Positions 9,870-21,300 are shown, numbered from the stretch's first letter. The stretch is DNA of 64,000 nt from Rattus norvegicus (GCF_036323735.1 NC_086033.1:4473826-4537825), one strand, 5' to 3'. Made by a program: numbers and translations. Notes: generated by a model not told the origin, from the sequence alone.

Positions 9870-10980
9870 GTGAGTCAGGGCAAAACAGCTATTAGGTACC
9901 AAGATGTATGCTGAGCACAAATATGGCATATCTTTATACAGTGGTGCCTGGTTTTCAAAGAGTACCTCTGTTTAGGAGAGGGAAAGAGCAGCCTGAGACC
10001 ACCACAAAGGACTGTCACCTGTTTAGGTGTGAGGTGATTGTCCTTGACTGTGCCCGTGGCTCCCTGTATTGGCAAGTTTGTTTATTCGTTTGAGGATTAT
10101 TCCCTTGGATACAAACAGTACAGATGAGCCGTAGGACGCAGAGTGAGCTGACTGGAACGCAGTCGGCATAAACCTCGCTTGTCTTCAAGCATCTACCTCA
10201 GCAGCAGCAAGGCATCGTGCCTGTCCTATAGAGTCTCAGTTATTAACTTCTTGGGGTACCTTGATGAACTGAGAGGTATTCATCCCTGAGAAGCCCTCTA
10301 GATTTTTGGGGATTTTCTTACGGATGTCCAGAGCCGATAGAGTGACAAAAATCAAACTTAATGGTCTCGCATTTTTTCGGAGCTATTTAATCAAAAGAGA
10401 TGTAAGATCTGAAGGCTTCCCCCTCCCCACCCCCGTCCTCAAGAAATGCCCCCCAGGAGACTTTTCTGGACCTGGAAGAACCTCGGAAGTTTAGTTTTAC
10501 ACAAATTAGAGGTTGCAAGCTGCACCCTGAATTCTAGTAATAAGATTCTGGTGACAAGTGTCCACAGCCTGCATACGTAGTGGGGTCCCAATTGGGGCAT
10601 TTGGATGGAAACACTGCCTCAAATCGAGTAGCTTTTAAAAGCATCCATACCAGCAGCAAAAAAAAAAAAAAAAAAAGCCTCCCTTTACCTCGATTCAGAT
10701 CTCTGCCTGTGTACTCCCTTTCCTTTGAAATAACCGGTCAGAAGGAATTACTGACAAACATCATCCCAGGTAGAGAAACGGGCACAAAGGACAGATTCCA
10801 TGAGAGAGTTGGAGGGGTGCTTATTAGAAAAAGGGCCTCTGGGACCAAGGAAAGGGTGACACCCTTCTTTTAAACCACTGCCCCCCTGCTTCTGGAGGGA
10901 GCAGCATCTTATGTGACAGAAAAAGAGAGGCTGGTACGTGAGTTAAGTATGGGACATGGTGAGCCCTCAAGCTGGGAAGC
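9870..10980. other. Intergenic, no gene recognised
   Basis: Short ORFs only. An A-run of about 18 bases at 10658-10676 may be the tail of an unidentified element. Confidence 0.4.
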
Positions 10981-10984
10981 CAAA

Positions 10985-11170
10985 AGGTTCCTACGAAAGC
11001 CGGCAGGGCTGTAGGCGAAGGGAGCAGCCGCCGCCCCGCGCGGTAGCACCAAGGCTACCCGCCCAGGTCCAGGCTCCACGCAGAGCCCAGAAGAGCGGAA
11101 GGCTCCATCCCTCACCCTCGCGGGAGCCCACACAGAATCCAGCCTGCCCAGGTCCCGGGGACGTTGTCAC
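10985..11170. other. Isolated GC/CpG-rich patch
   Basis: Dense CpG (for example GCAGCCGCCGCCCCGCGCGG at about 11024-11043) in otherwise CpG-poor intergenic DNA. No ORF with recognisable product, no obvious exon. It could be an LTR or L1 promoter fragment, or a weak orphan CpG island. Confidence 0.6.
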
Positions 11171-12425
11171 GTGAAGCAGGCCAAGAATGGGGACAGACCC
11201 CCAACTGTAGGGCCCCCGGGTGAGAGAAACACTGGGGTGCAAATCAAAAGACAAGCAGCTAATAACGGCAGAGGGTGCCACCTACTGACAGAATACGGGA
11301 AAAGCAGCAGAATTTTAACCAATTGGGCAAACAAAAACACCAATAGCGAAATCAAGAAATCAATTAAACAACTCCCAAACCCAAATTGGCCTGTCACACG
11401 TTCAATCAACTCTCTGGGTCAAACTTGGCCTTTTATGCATTCAACCATCCACACGTTGGCCAGCCAACCATCCATTCAAGAAAAACTGAAACCAGATCTC
11501 TCATGAGAGGCAGAACTCAGAGTCCCCACTATCGACGTTCCAATTTAGTAAGGAAGGAGGACTAGGAAAGAATTCCCTATAGAAAATTGTCTTCCTAAAC
11601 CAGGACTAGGGCCTTAAATATCCATCCGTCTTATCCTGAAGAGACCACCCTCTTCGGGTCCTATCTCTTTTATCCAGAAGTTTCCGTGGGGTCTCATCCT
11701 CCTTACCCAGAATTCAGTATTCAGACTCACCTCCTACCAGTGATAGAAGGACTCTTTTTTTTTCCTTTGGTTCTGGGAACACAGCAGTCACTCCGGACCT
11801 CTCCAGACTCTATGAGAGCCGTGAGCCCTGGAATTCTCTGGAGGAGACGCCTTCCCTGCAGCCTCTCCTGCACTAGGAAGGTCAGTCTCATGGAGCAGAG
11901 GGTGGGAAATCTCACGTGGCCTCCGATGTTATGATCCACAAGAAATACTTATTGGCAACCATAATGGTTAAGACAATAATTTTAAGTTCTTTTTATTAAT
12001 GGCCAGATCAAAGAGGGGTGTGAACCTTTGAAAAGATTCTTGGTACAGAGTTTTTAAAAGCAAAATCCACACACATACATTAGTTAGATGAGGCTCAGAG
12101 TAACCTTGAAACATTTACTCCTGGCAGAGCATAGTAGGTATTTTAGACATAACTGGCCAATTATTCTAACACCTCTGGACCATAGTCAAGGCCACAGAGA
12201 TCTCAAACATGCTGCCAAGGTAGACGTGGCTTTTGTGGGAAGAAGTGTAAAGGGCTGAGAACTGTCTAAGCACACACAAAATGGAGGCAGAACAGGATAG
12301 CGTTACCTTAGTCATCTCAGCGGGAAGGTCACCCTGCTTGTGGTAGCCATCCTCCAGCCTGTGGCCAGGGTTCCAGTCAGCAAGCCTGAGGTGTGGTAGA
12401 GGCTGGGGAGTGGGTACTTCTTCAC
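11171..12425. other. Intergenic, probable old retroelement sequence
   Basis: No coding gene. The stretch 11320-11930 has LTR/ERV-like texture (pyrimidine-rich, several CCAAT/ATTGG motifs) but I cannot assign a family. Confidence 0.35.
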
Positions 12426-12429
12426 TTTG

Positions 12430-12538
12430 TTTTTTCAGACTGGGTTTTGCTGCCCAAGCTAACATTAAGCTCACACGCCTTCCGCCTCAGCCTCCTGTGT
12501 GCTGGGATTGCAGGGGTATGTCACCACACCCAGCTTGA
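12430..12538 (-). repeat. B1-type SINE (minus, diverged)
   Basis: TTTTTTCAGACTGGGTTTTG then CCTCAGCCTCCTGTGTGCTG and GGGATTGCAGGGGTATGTCA to CACCCAGCTT, the reverse complement of a B1/7SL-like SINE. Confidence 0.7.
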
Positions 12539-12636
12539 AAATGTGTGGTTCTGATGGGCTCCTGGCAGTTCTGAGGCAGCTGCTCCATGTACCATGGATT
12601 TCTGACACCTGCGAAAGAGAAAGTTCACACCATTGC

Positions 12637-12821
12637 CAGTGGTTCCCAACCTTCCCAATGGTGCGACTCTTTAATAGGCTCCTCATGTTGCCATGACCCC
12701 TTACCAAAAAGTTACTTTCTTTGCTACTTCGTAACTGTAACTTTGCTACCATTGCAAACCATAATGTAAACATTTTTTTTTTGGAGCTAAAGGGTTTGGA
12801 CCCACAGATTGAGAACCATTG
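12637..12821 (+). mobile_element. URR1-like hAT DNA transposon remnant
   Basis: Terminal inverted repeats CAGTGGTTCCCAACCTTCCC and ATTGAGAACCATTG flank a body with GCGACTCTTTAATAGG and TTTGCTACTTCGTAACTGTA, the landmarks of the rodent URR1 (hAT-Charlie) family. About 185 bases, non-autonomous. The 8-bp duplication is not recognisable. Confidence 0.75.
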
Positions 12822-12981
12822 TAACACAGCGGAATCTAATGTCAGCTGTATCTTCAGATTCTGTGCAAAGTATTAGCTGTGTAAAAATCGGAACTTTGAG
12901 AGTACTATTTGGCATACAGGTTTAGTAGGTGTAAATAAAAGAGAGCTAATTTAAACAAACATATCAAGTACTCATGTAGAT

Positions 12982-13150
12982 AAAATGTAGACATAGCTAG
13001 GTGTGGTGGTGCATGCTTTTAAGCCCAAAATACTTGGGAGACAGGCAGGCAAGTCTCTGTAAGTTCAAGGCCAGCCCAATCTACATATAGAGCTGTGTGC
13101 CAGCTAGGGGATACATGGTGAAACAGTCTCAAAAAAAAAAGAAAATAAAA
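12982..13150 (+). repeat. B1 SINE
   Basis: GCTAGGTGTGGTGGTGCATG through TCAAGGCCAGCCCAATCTAC to an A-rich tail. Diverged. Confidence 0.8.
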
Positions 13151-13235
13151 CTTTAAAAAAGTGAGTATAGGAAGATTTGAGCTACACAAATTAGTAATAT
13201 TAGTTAAATATGCAAATAAAGTGAGGGTGAGAATA

Positions 13236-13305
13236 ATTGGGGTGTAGCTCAATGGGTTAGAGTACCTCAGGCCTGAGTTCCTATCCAGACTAAAGCATAC
13301 CATAA
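13236..13305 (+). repeat. Old tRNA-derived SINE fragment
   Basis: GGGGTGTAGCTCAATGGGTT box A and CTGAGTTCCTATCCAG box B-like sequence. Looks like an old ID-related copy. Confidence 0.5.
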
Positions 13306-13587
13306 AAAAATAAGAAGGAGGCCTTGATTCTCAAAACAGGAATCCACCGTCTATCTTCCCCCTTCCCTCGGGAGCCTGCACACAAGCGGATAGGGGGAGG
13401 CTGAGCACAGGCTGAGTGGAATATGGTCTGACTGGGAATGAAGGCCAAGAGTATGGGAGGGACTGAAGGGGAGAAAGCCTTCCTCGGAGTCTTAGGCATG
13501 GCTCTCTAGTCGAAAGCCTTCCCCGCGGTGATCCTTAATGGAGAAGCCTCTGAGACGATCTTTGCTTGTTCATCTTGCTTATTTCTT

Positions 13588-13699
13588 TCTTTTTTTTTTT
13601 TTTTTTTTTTTTGGTTCTTTTTTTCGGAGCTGGGGACTGAACCCAGGGCCTTGCGCTTCCTAGGTAAGCGCTCTACCACTGAGCTAAATCCCCAGCCCC
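13588..13699 (-). repeat. ID SINE (minus)
   Basis: T-rich tail, then CGGAGCTGGGGACTGAACCC to GAGCTAAATCCCCAGCCCC. Near-duplicate flanks (ATCTTGCTTATTTCT / ATCTTTCTTATTTCT) mark the target site. Confidence 0.95.
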
Positions 13700-14730
13700 A
13701 TCTTTCTTATTTCTATGGTGGATGTGAATGCCTACCCTTTCTATAGGATGAACCAGGGATTAAATACCTTTGGGGAGAAGGCATATCCAGGAAGGGAAGC
13801 TCATTGGCTGCAGACTTAAGTCTGTCTAGATACACTGTTGGCATGGAGAACTCCAGGTGTGGTGCTCCATGACTGAGTGCCATGGTCCTCAGTGTAGAGT
13901 TGTGCTTATGGGTTTCAGAACAAGTGCAGACACACCGAAGGAGGGAATGGCTCCACTCCTGCTGTCAAATCTCAGAGATCTCCCTCCACCCCTGGGTTTG
14001 AATTCATTCAACCTTACCAGTTCTTATGTCTGTCTGGCAGCACGGTCCCACATGTCCTACCTCTATTACTCAATGTTAAGATGAGATGATACAAAATGAA
14101 ACTAGAAGGGCGTAGATGGCTGCAGACCTGAAGGTCCTTAGACACTGACTTCGGGTTTCCATGACTATGATAAGGCCATGACTTAAGCAACTTGGGAAGG
14201 AAGCTCCTCTCTGGCAGTCTTATGGCTAAATTAGTGACGATTTGAAGAGTAGAATTCAGAATTAAACTCAATGGCAACCTTGCTTCTTCGTTGAACAAGA
14301 AATATTCGAGTGAGTTTAGACATCTCCTACAGGACGAGGAACCAGCCCTGAAATGCTTCTGCCCACAGTGGGAGAGACTTCACATCCAGTAACGTAGTCA
14401 AGACAATGTAGTCAAGGGAACCCTGATCCGGACCACTGCTCACTGAGAGGTTCTTCCTAGGGGATTTTAGATTGTGTCAAGTTGTCAGTTAGACTGAATC
14501 ATGACACTACCCATAAGGCATTGTGTGGGTGTCACATGGGAAAGTGTCTAGCACGGGCAGGTAGTATCAGGAAGGAGTATAACAGCCCAAGTAAAGAGTG
14601 GTCATAACAGGTGAGGGTTGGCCATGGGGTCCAGCATAGCCAGGAAGAGGATAAAGAAGGATGCTCCTAGACAAAGCAGCATGGAAAGAGCTGTGACGTT
14701 TCTAGAACTGCGTGGAGGATAAGCATGATA
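13700..14730. other. Intergenic, no gene recognised
   Basis: Contains a stretch near 14463-14510 (AGATTGTGTCAAGTTGTCAG) that resembles rodent interspersed repeat sequence. No coding gene. Confidence 0.4.
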
Positions 14731-14733
14731 ACA

Positions 14734-14806
14734 AAAAAAAAAGAAAGAAGGAAAGAAAAAAGAAAAGGAAAAAGGAAAGAAAGAGAGAGAGAGAAAGAAA
14801 GAAACA
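14734..14806. repeat. (GAAA)n/(GGAAA)n purine tract
   Basis: Uninterrupted A/G-rich microsatellite with degenerate GAAA units. Confidence 0.9.
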
Positions 14807-14909
14807 TTATCCAAATAGTTGTCCACATCTAAGAATGTTGAGAAGAGAGAGGCGTGAAGGAGAACACATACACATCCATCTAGGAGTACTGGCAACAAAG
14901 AGGTGTGAA

Positions 14910-15016
14910 ACACATGCACACACACACACACACACACACAGATGCACACACATACGCACACACACACACTCACACAGAGACACACACAAATGCACATGCA
15001 CACACATACAGATGCG

Positions 15017-15049
<33 letters not shown>

Positions 15050-15200
15050 AGGCACACACAGATGCACATACACACACACAGACATACACACACACATGCG
15101 CACTCACACAGAGACACACACAGATGCACACGCACACACACACACACAGAGACACAGACATACACAACAGATGCACACGCACGCACACACACACACCTGC
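14910..15200. repeat. Compound (CA)n microsatellite
   Basis: About 290 bases of CA repeats broken by GA, TA, TG and CG steps in higher-order blocks such as CACACAGATGCACA, which themselves recur. Generates several false His/Thr and Val/Cys ORFs. Confidence 0.97.
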
Positions 15201-17270
15201 ATGCATCAAGCTTCTCTACCTGATGCGCAAAGCTCACATCCTCCCTGACCCTCACCTACCACAGCCAGCCTCCTAAACCACTTTCCAGTCTCTATGAGCT
15301 CCATTCTCCTCTGTGAGGATATCACAATTCAAGTCACAGTTTGCCAGCCTTCATTGACTGTCTGCTGAACACTGAATCAAGCCCATGACACCCGGGGCCT
15401 CCTTGGTGTTTCCTCTCACTGTGGGTTGGGAATCTCTAACTGAAAAGCAGACACACAAATAAAACCTGAAATGCTCAAACATTTGAAACTTTTGGAACGC
15501 TAACTTGACATCACGCTACTGGGAGACTCAGTACCTAGCCTCACAGAGCAGGTGGCAGTAAAAACACAGATGTTCTAAAGACACTGTGCACTTTAACCTC
15601 GGGCTGTGGGTACAAGGCATGTATTGAAACAGGAAGATGCAAATATTTAAAACGTCTAAAAGGTCTGAAATCCGAAGCTTGGACCAGTGAAAGACTGCCT
15701 CAGAAATTAAGATGGGAGGTGACTGAGGAAGATATGGGACACCAACCTCTGACCTTCAACCTCTGACCTTCACATGCCTCTCACACATGCATATACCCAT
15801 ACTCACTTGCACTCACTGTCCACAGGTCTAAGAGCCAGGGCAGAACGGCAGGGGTTCACTGTCCCTGGGAAGCTCGCAGCATGGGTTCACAGGGAGCAGT
15901 CCTAGGAAGCCTCATTGCAAACTCAGCTGTCAGAATCCTGCCTTTGGTGGGCTAACCAGAGGTTCTCTGGGGAGCTGGACCGTTAATGAGCAGTAGCTTC
16001 CCCTACCTAACTGCTAACCTCTGGGAGAAAGGCAGGGTCTCAGAATTCAAAACAAAGAGAAATAGCCGAACCTTTGCAAGTCTCCTAGGGAACCTGACTA
16101 AGGAGCTCCTTGACAGGGCTAGGGGAAAGGGGGAGAAATAACAGGAATATACACAGGAGGTGTGCAAAACAGGCTGGAGAAGGCTGGCTGCGTGTTAGTC
16201 AGGCTTATGGGATGTGGTCACCTCTCTGTCATTCATTGCTTGCTTTTGCTTCTTCAGAAGTGGTTTCCTTGATATTTGGGAAGGCTTCATAGAAATTTAT
16301 CCGTGAAACATCCACCTCCATTTCTGAGCCTTCAACTCTGCCTTCCGGGCCTTCTCCATTTTCCTGGGAGACTACATATACCTTGTACTTCCAGCCGTAT
16401 CTTTCCACACTCCACTTGGACACCGTCCTCCAAGCCACGTGCTCAGCCCTCCGTCCTCTCCCTGCTCTGATGTGGAGCACGTCCAAACAGTTGCAACCAC
16501 AGCTTCCTAGTGGGGCATCTCTGTTCTCGCCCCTTCACTCGTGTCCATTCCTGACCTCTCCGCGGGAACGCTGGACTACAGCTACCATCACCTCAGACTC
16601 ACAGGTCCCATACTCGATCCCTCAGCTGCCACACATGAGCTCCCTTTCACCAGCGCTATTGTCTCCATTTGTAGCTTCTCCACTGTCGTATTCTGACCCC
16701 ACGTGGAGTCCCACTGGTTCTGTGGACCATTTGTTTGAAACCTCTCTGGGTTATGTCCTCGGCTCAGGAGGATTTCCAGTGTGACTGACTCGGTCACTGA
16801 AGGGAGTTATGGGCTCACATATGTGCAAAGCTGTGGCTCCACACAAGACATTTTCAGGAATGGCTAGTCTCCGTCATGCGTCTTTTTTTCTTCTGTAGAA
16901 TCGCATGTAGGTGATGGATGGCTTGTGCTTCTTGTGTGACGAGAATTCTTAGTCATGAATATTCCGTTTCCACAATAAAATGTAGTTCTACTTAGATGTT
17001 CTTCCGTTTCTTGGAGTCCCTTCAGATGCAACAGAAAGGGTCTCAGAAGGAGATGAAGATGCTCAGATTCCCTGAAGGAGAGGGGCCTCTCTGCAGCACA
17101 CAAGTTAAGAGAAATCTGAGTTCCTAAGTTATGCAATTGGCAACATTTATCAGGATGTAAATCATTGTGCGCACTATTGGAGGCTGTTGTGGATGTCTCT
17201 AAATTTCACCAACTTGTTTTGCTCGCTCTCTGAAGGATAACTGAACAAAGATGTAGTGAACTTGGTGGCT
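15201..17270. other. Intergenic, no gene recognised
   Basis: Over 2 kb with little obvious repeat except a SINE tail-like stretch near 15735-15815. Open frames near 16230-16790 have no recognisable product and no splice context. I see nothing I can support as a gene. Confidence 0.45.
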
Positions 17271-17274
17271 TTAG

Positions 17275-17456
17275 AAAGGAGAGATGGCTCAGTGGTTAAG
17301 AGCACTGACTGCTCTTCCAGAGGTCCTGAGTTCAATTCCCAGCAACCACATGGTGGCTCACAACCATCTGTAGAAAGATTGGATGCCCTCTTCTAGTGTT
17401 CTGAAGATAGCTACAGTGTACTCATATAAATAAAAATAAATAAATCTTTAAAAAAT
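17275..17456 (+). repeat. B2 SINE
   Basis: GAGATGGCTCAGTGGTTAAG to GTTCAATTCCCAGCAACCAC and the AATAAAAATAAATAAATCTT tail. Nearly full length. Confidence 0.95.
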
Positions 17457-17465
17457 GACAGGTTA

Positions 17466-17738
17466 AGCAGAGCATAGTGGTGTACACCTTTAATCCTAGC
17501 ATGCAGAGGCAGAGGCAGGGGCAGGGGCAGGGGCAGGGGCAGGGGCAGGGGCAGGGGCAGGGGCAGGGGCAGGGGCAGGGGCAGGGGCAGAGGCAGGGGC
17601 AGGGGCAGGGGCAGGGGCAGAGGCAGAGGCAGAGGCAGAGGCAGAGGCAGAGGCAGAGGCAGAGGCAGAGGCAGAGGCAGAGGCAGAGGCATCTCTGTGA
17701 GTTCCAGGCCAGCTTTGTCTACATAGTAAATTCCTGTC
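17466..17738 (+). repeat. B1 SINE carrying an internal hexamer expansion
   Basis: B1 left part (GCATAGTGGTGTACACCTTT AATCC) at 17473-17502, then the hexamer array at 17503-17688, then the B1 right part resumes (ATCTCTGTGAGTTCCAGGCC AGC, TTTGTCTACATAG). A normal B1 has one or two copies of GCAGAG at this point. Confidence 0.92.
17503..17688 (+). repeat. (GCAGGG/GCAGAG)n expansion, 31 units
   Basis: 31 hexamers, 186 bases: 16 GCAGGG and 15 GCAGAG, with GCAGGG clustered in the first part and GCAGAG in the last 12. Gives false Gln-Gly/Gln-Arg and Pro-Leu frames. Confidence 0.97.
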
Positions 17739-17739
17739 C

Positions 17740-17818
17740 AAAAAAGGAAGGAAGAAAGGAGAGAGGGAGGGAAGGAGGGAAAAAGGGAGGGAAGAAAGAA
17801 AAGAAAGAAAAGAAAGAA
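17740..17818. repeat. Purine tract (GGAA/GGGA/GAAA)
   Basis: A-rich tail of the preceding B1, expanded into a purine microsatellite. Confidence 0.85.
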
Positions 17819-18064
17819 TTTAACAAGCTTCAGAAATGTGAAATTTGTGTCTCTGATGGTTACCTTACCTATATGAGTTGTCTTTAATGATGCTGATATT
17901 GCCAGCCCCATGAGACTCAACCCCACATACCTTGAAGATACTTTAGATTTTGTGAGCCTTATACATGGCATCTATTCAACTTCTTCTCTGATGCAGTCAA
18001 GGCAACCAATAAGCAAGCGGACAGGTCTGTGTTCATATAGAGCTTTGTTTAGAAACGCCGAGAT

Positions 18065-18252
18065 CGGGGCTGGAGAGATGGCTCAGTGGTTAAGAGCACG
18101 GACTGCTCTCCCGGAGATCCTGAGATCAAATCCCAGCAAACACATGGTGGCTCACAACCATCTATAAATGAGGTCTGATGCCCTCTTCTGGTGTGTCTGA
18201 AGACATGCACAGTGCACTCATATATAATAAATGAATAAATCTTTAAAAAAAA
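18065..18252 (+). repeat. B2 SINE
   Basis: GGGGCTGGAGAGATGGCTCA through TCACAACCATCTATAAATGA to an AATAAATCTTTAAAAAA tail. Full length. Confidence 0.95.
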
Positions 18253-18780
18253 TGTCGAGATTGGAATCGCATGCAACCAACCATAGGGTTAACCATATGG
18301 CTAACCAACCCCTTAGCTCCTGCAAGTCTTTCTTTACATTTCACCTTCTCAGTGAAGCCCTACCCAGACGGACCCCTCTGCCCCAAACAGCTAGTGACAC
18401 CAAGTCTCCTCCCACCCCCAATTCACTGTCCTCGCCCATTTAGCTTCCTTCTCTTGTGACTTCCCATAGTACTTAGGGAGCATAATAAATAATTTGCATA
18501 TGCATGTTTATATGTTTGTCTTCCCTCAATAGATAGAAAGCTTCTCAACTGTAGAGTTTGTTGTTCATAACTTCACAGAGACCTCCAAAGGGCCCAGAAG
18601 ACTTCCTGACTCACAGCAGTCATGCAAGGATGAATAATTCAGTGGATGGGTGAGGGACTTGTGAAACTCTCAATCAACCACTGGTTGGGGTTCAGGTCAT
18701 TCGATAATAAAACGTTTCCCCATTTTATTTCCTGTGGGTTTGGTCTTTAGAAGTAAGGCTGTATACCTTCTATTTCAAAC
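18253..18780. other. Intergenic, no gene recognised
   Basis: No coding or confident repeat signal. Confidence 0.4.
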
Positions 18781-18784
18781 ACCC

Positions 18785-19072
18785 TGCGGTGGTTTGAATG
18801 AAATGGTCCCCCACCCCCTCTCCATAGGCTCCTACATCCGCATGTTTAAGTCCCAGGTTTGATTAGCTGTTTGGAAAGAGTGGAGTGTGTGCTCTTAACT
18901 TAAAAGAGGGGTGTTGCTGAGGGTGGGCTTTGAGGTTTCAAAAACCCAAGCCAGGCCCAGTGTCTCTCTGTCCAACTCCTCTGAAACTGTAAACAAGCCT
19001 ACATTAATCTCTTTCTTTTACAAGAGTTGTCTTGGTCATGGTGTCTCTTCACAGCAGTAGAACAGTGACCAA
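18785..19072 (+). repeat. Rodent interspersed repeat, Lx/L1 3'-end-like
   Basis: GTGGTTTGAATGAAATGGTC, GGTGGGCTTTGAGGTTTCAA, CTCTGAAACTGTAAACAAGC and TTGTCTTGGTCATGGTGTCT are landmarks of a common rodent repeat. Same family as the copy at the left edge of the window. Confidence 0.55.
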
Positions 19073-19377
19073 GGTTCCTTCAAATTTAGAAGAAGTAAAA
19101 AGACATCATACTTTAAAGATAAAATATTACATATGTATAGTGTTATGGGTCCCTCTATGACTAACTTCATTCCCTTCAGCATTCTGTATGAATCTTCCTC
19201 TGGTGTCCTCTCCCCTGCAGTGGCCGGGCCTGAGGACCAGCTGCAGGCTCAATTAGCAGCCAGTGTGGAAACTTGAAACAGGAATACACCAGAAGCCAAC
19301 AACTTAGAGCTTAGTTCTAAAGTGTCAGTTTCAGAACACTAATGGCACAAACCGTGTCCTTTTAAGAAATGTACTAT

Positions 19378-20160
19378 GGGGATGGAGAGATGGCTAAACA
19401 GTTGAGAACACTTGCTGCTGTGGGATGATGTCACAGGTGAGGGGCAGGTACAGGATAGAAGGAGTCCTGTCATTGGATGAGAAGGAAGGATGGGCAGGAG
19501 AGACGTTTGAAGGAAGAGGAGGAGATGGGAACGGAAAGGAGGAAGAGACAGGAGGGACAGGGAGAGAAGCTGTGGTAGGATAGCATGGCAGGTGATGTTA
19601 AGATTCCCTGCTGTACCTTTACAGGTTGTTTTGATTGTTTTTAAGGGATGGATGTGTATTGGGCTTTGTATGTTTAGGTGGGCAATTATATCTTATCAAT
19701 TGGGCCAAAGGTAATTGTGTTGTGTGTTCTTTCATGTAGCGATTTAAGTGTAAGAAAGTGTGCGGTGGTTGGTCTGGAGTTGGGATGTGTGTTTCTGGCA
19801 TGGAAACCTGCCTTGGGAACTAGATAGGTAGAGAGATTGCTGCCAGGCTCAGAGAGAGGCCTTCGGCAGTGTGATATGGGATGGAGCAGAGCGGGTGAGA
19901 GGCTTTGCTGACTGAGAATTAAGGTATCCAGCAGATACCCCTTTTTATTTTTTATGTTTTTACACAGTGTGCTGCTCTTGCTGAGGATGTGAGTTCAGTT
20001 CCCAGCACCCACACAGAAGCTCACAACGCCTGTAACTTCCATTCCAAAGGACCCCATGCCCTTCTCTGGCCTTCGCAGACTCTTGCGTGCATGTGACATA
20101 TTTAAACTCACACAGGCTCACACAGTACACATGAAAAGTGAATCTTTTTTTTTTAATAAA
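19378..20160 (+). repeat. B2/B3-class SINE split by a later insertion
   Basis: SINE head GGGGATGGAGAGATGGCTAA ACAGTTGAGAACACTTGCTGCT (19378-19427) is separated by about 540 bases from its continuation, CTCTTGCTGAGGATGTGAGT to the A tail (about 19966-20160). The SINE's own target duplication AAGAAATGTACTAT flanks the whole unit at about 19364-19377 and 20161-20174, showing that the two halves are one element. Confidence 0.85.
19428..19964. mobile_element. Insertion within the SINE, family unknown
   Basis: About 540 bases with no coding content, flanked by TGCTGCT on both sides (7-base direct repeat consistent with a target duplication). It begins GTGGGATGATGTCACAGG and ends TTTTTACACAGTG. Probably a solo LTR or non-autonomous LTR element, but I cannot name it. 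Confidence 0.5.
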
Positions 20161-20299
20161 AAGAAATGTACTATTTATTACCATGTGAAAATGTTTGTTA
20201 TTTTTTCTTCAAGGAGTTTTTTTTCTTTTTTGGCTAAAATTTCATGAATTATTCAATTAAAGTGAACTGTAGTGTTGATTACAAAACCCCTTGACCTGC

Positions 20300-20510
20300 T
20301 TCTCTCTTCCTTCCCTCCTTCCTTTCTTCCTTCCTTCCTTCCTTTCTCTCTCTCTCTCTCTTTCTGTAGCTGTCTTCAGACACACCAGAAGAGGGCATCA
20401 GATTCCATTACAGATGGGTATGAACCACCATGTGGTTGCTGGGATTTGAACTCAGGACCTCTGGAAGAGCAGTCAGTGCTCTTAACTGCTGAGCCATCTC
20501 TCCAGCACCT
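20300..20510 (-). repeat. B2 SINE (minus) with (CCTT)n/(CT)n tail
   Basis: CTTCC/CT microsatellite at 20300-20363, then CTGTCTTCAGACACACCAGA AG through GAACTCAGGACCTCTGGAAG to GAGCCATCTCTCCAGC, reverse-complement B2. Confidence 0.93.
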
Positions 20511-20514
20511 GTCC

Positions 20515-21300
20515 TGCTTTTCTTGATTCACTCAGTATGCAACTTAATTGGGAAAATATAAATTGTCTCTGAGAGCCCTGTTAAAACTGCACTCGGGCCT
20601 TGTGTCACATTCAAAGCTTCTCATTATGCACGTGTCACTTTCTGGCTCCAGACTAGAAGCCTCTAATCTAAGCATCTGTGTTGATTATTACATTTAAACT
20701 GCCTGAAATTAGACACTACGGCTTCTTCATTTGTATGCCCCACAGATGCAAACAGTGTTTAATTACCCGCTCCTGAACTAAAATGAAATGTATAGTTGGC
20801 TTAGCTCCAAGAGCTTCAACGGCGCCCCTCAGTTTGCCATGAAAGGCCTCTCTGATCAGGCGCCTGCCTTTGTCCACAGTCTTGCCAGCTGTCACCGCCT
20901 CCCTCCAGCTTCCATAAGTGTTTCCCTCTCGGCCCCATTGTTGTTCATTTCTTGCCTTTGCACATCTGCTTCCAGCAAAATAAGTTATCATTTTGACTGT
21001 GCAGGAACTCCTCACTAGGTTCAAGCCACAGTTTCTCTTTTTTGTTCCCCCTCCTCCCACCCTTTTTGGCCTTTTAAAGAGAATCAAAGTAGACAGCCGG
21101 TCTGTCTTGCTCATCGCTGCTCTCTTGTATCTGGAAAACAATTTGCAATGGGAATGGGAAGGATCTTAAATTCAGAAAGAATCCTTGATTGTCTTAGAGC
21201 TCAATGGGTAACCATGGAGGGGAGCATAGGAGAGAGGTTAGCTTAGACCCCCAATTTGTTTCTGAGTTATTCACATACGCCCTCTTAGAACAGTGCACTT
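20515..21300. other. Intergenic, repeat-free; possible conserved non-coding sequence
   Basis: No SINE/LINE landmarks and no long ORF with a recognisable product. The composition is balanced and non-repetitive. Nothing directly proves function. Confidence 0.4.

Noticed and set aside
14602..15276. Long frames rich in Cys/Val or His/Thr on both strands
   Set aside because: They are translations of the compound CA microsatellite and the flanking GAAA tract.
16229..16800. Overlapping 85-133 codon frames
   Set aside because: No recognisable domain, no splice or promoter signals, no codon pattern that stands out.
17411..17971. Frames encoding Pro-Leu, Gln-Gly and Ala-Ser repeats
   Set aside because: They are produced by the hexamer expansion in a B1 SINE; no gene context.
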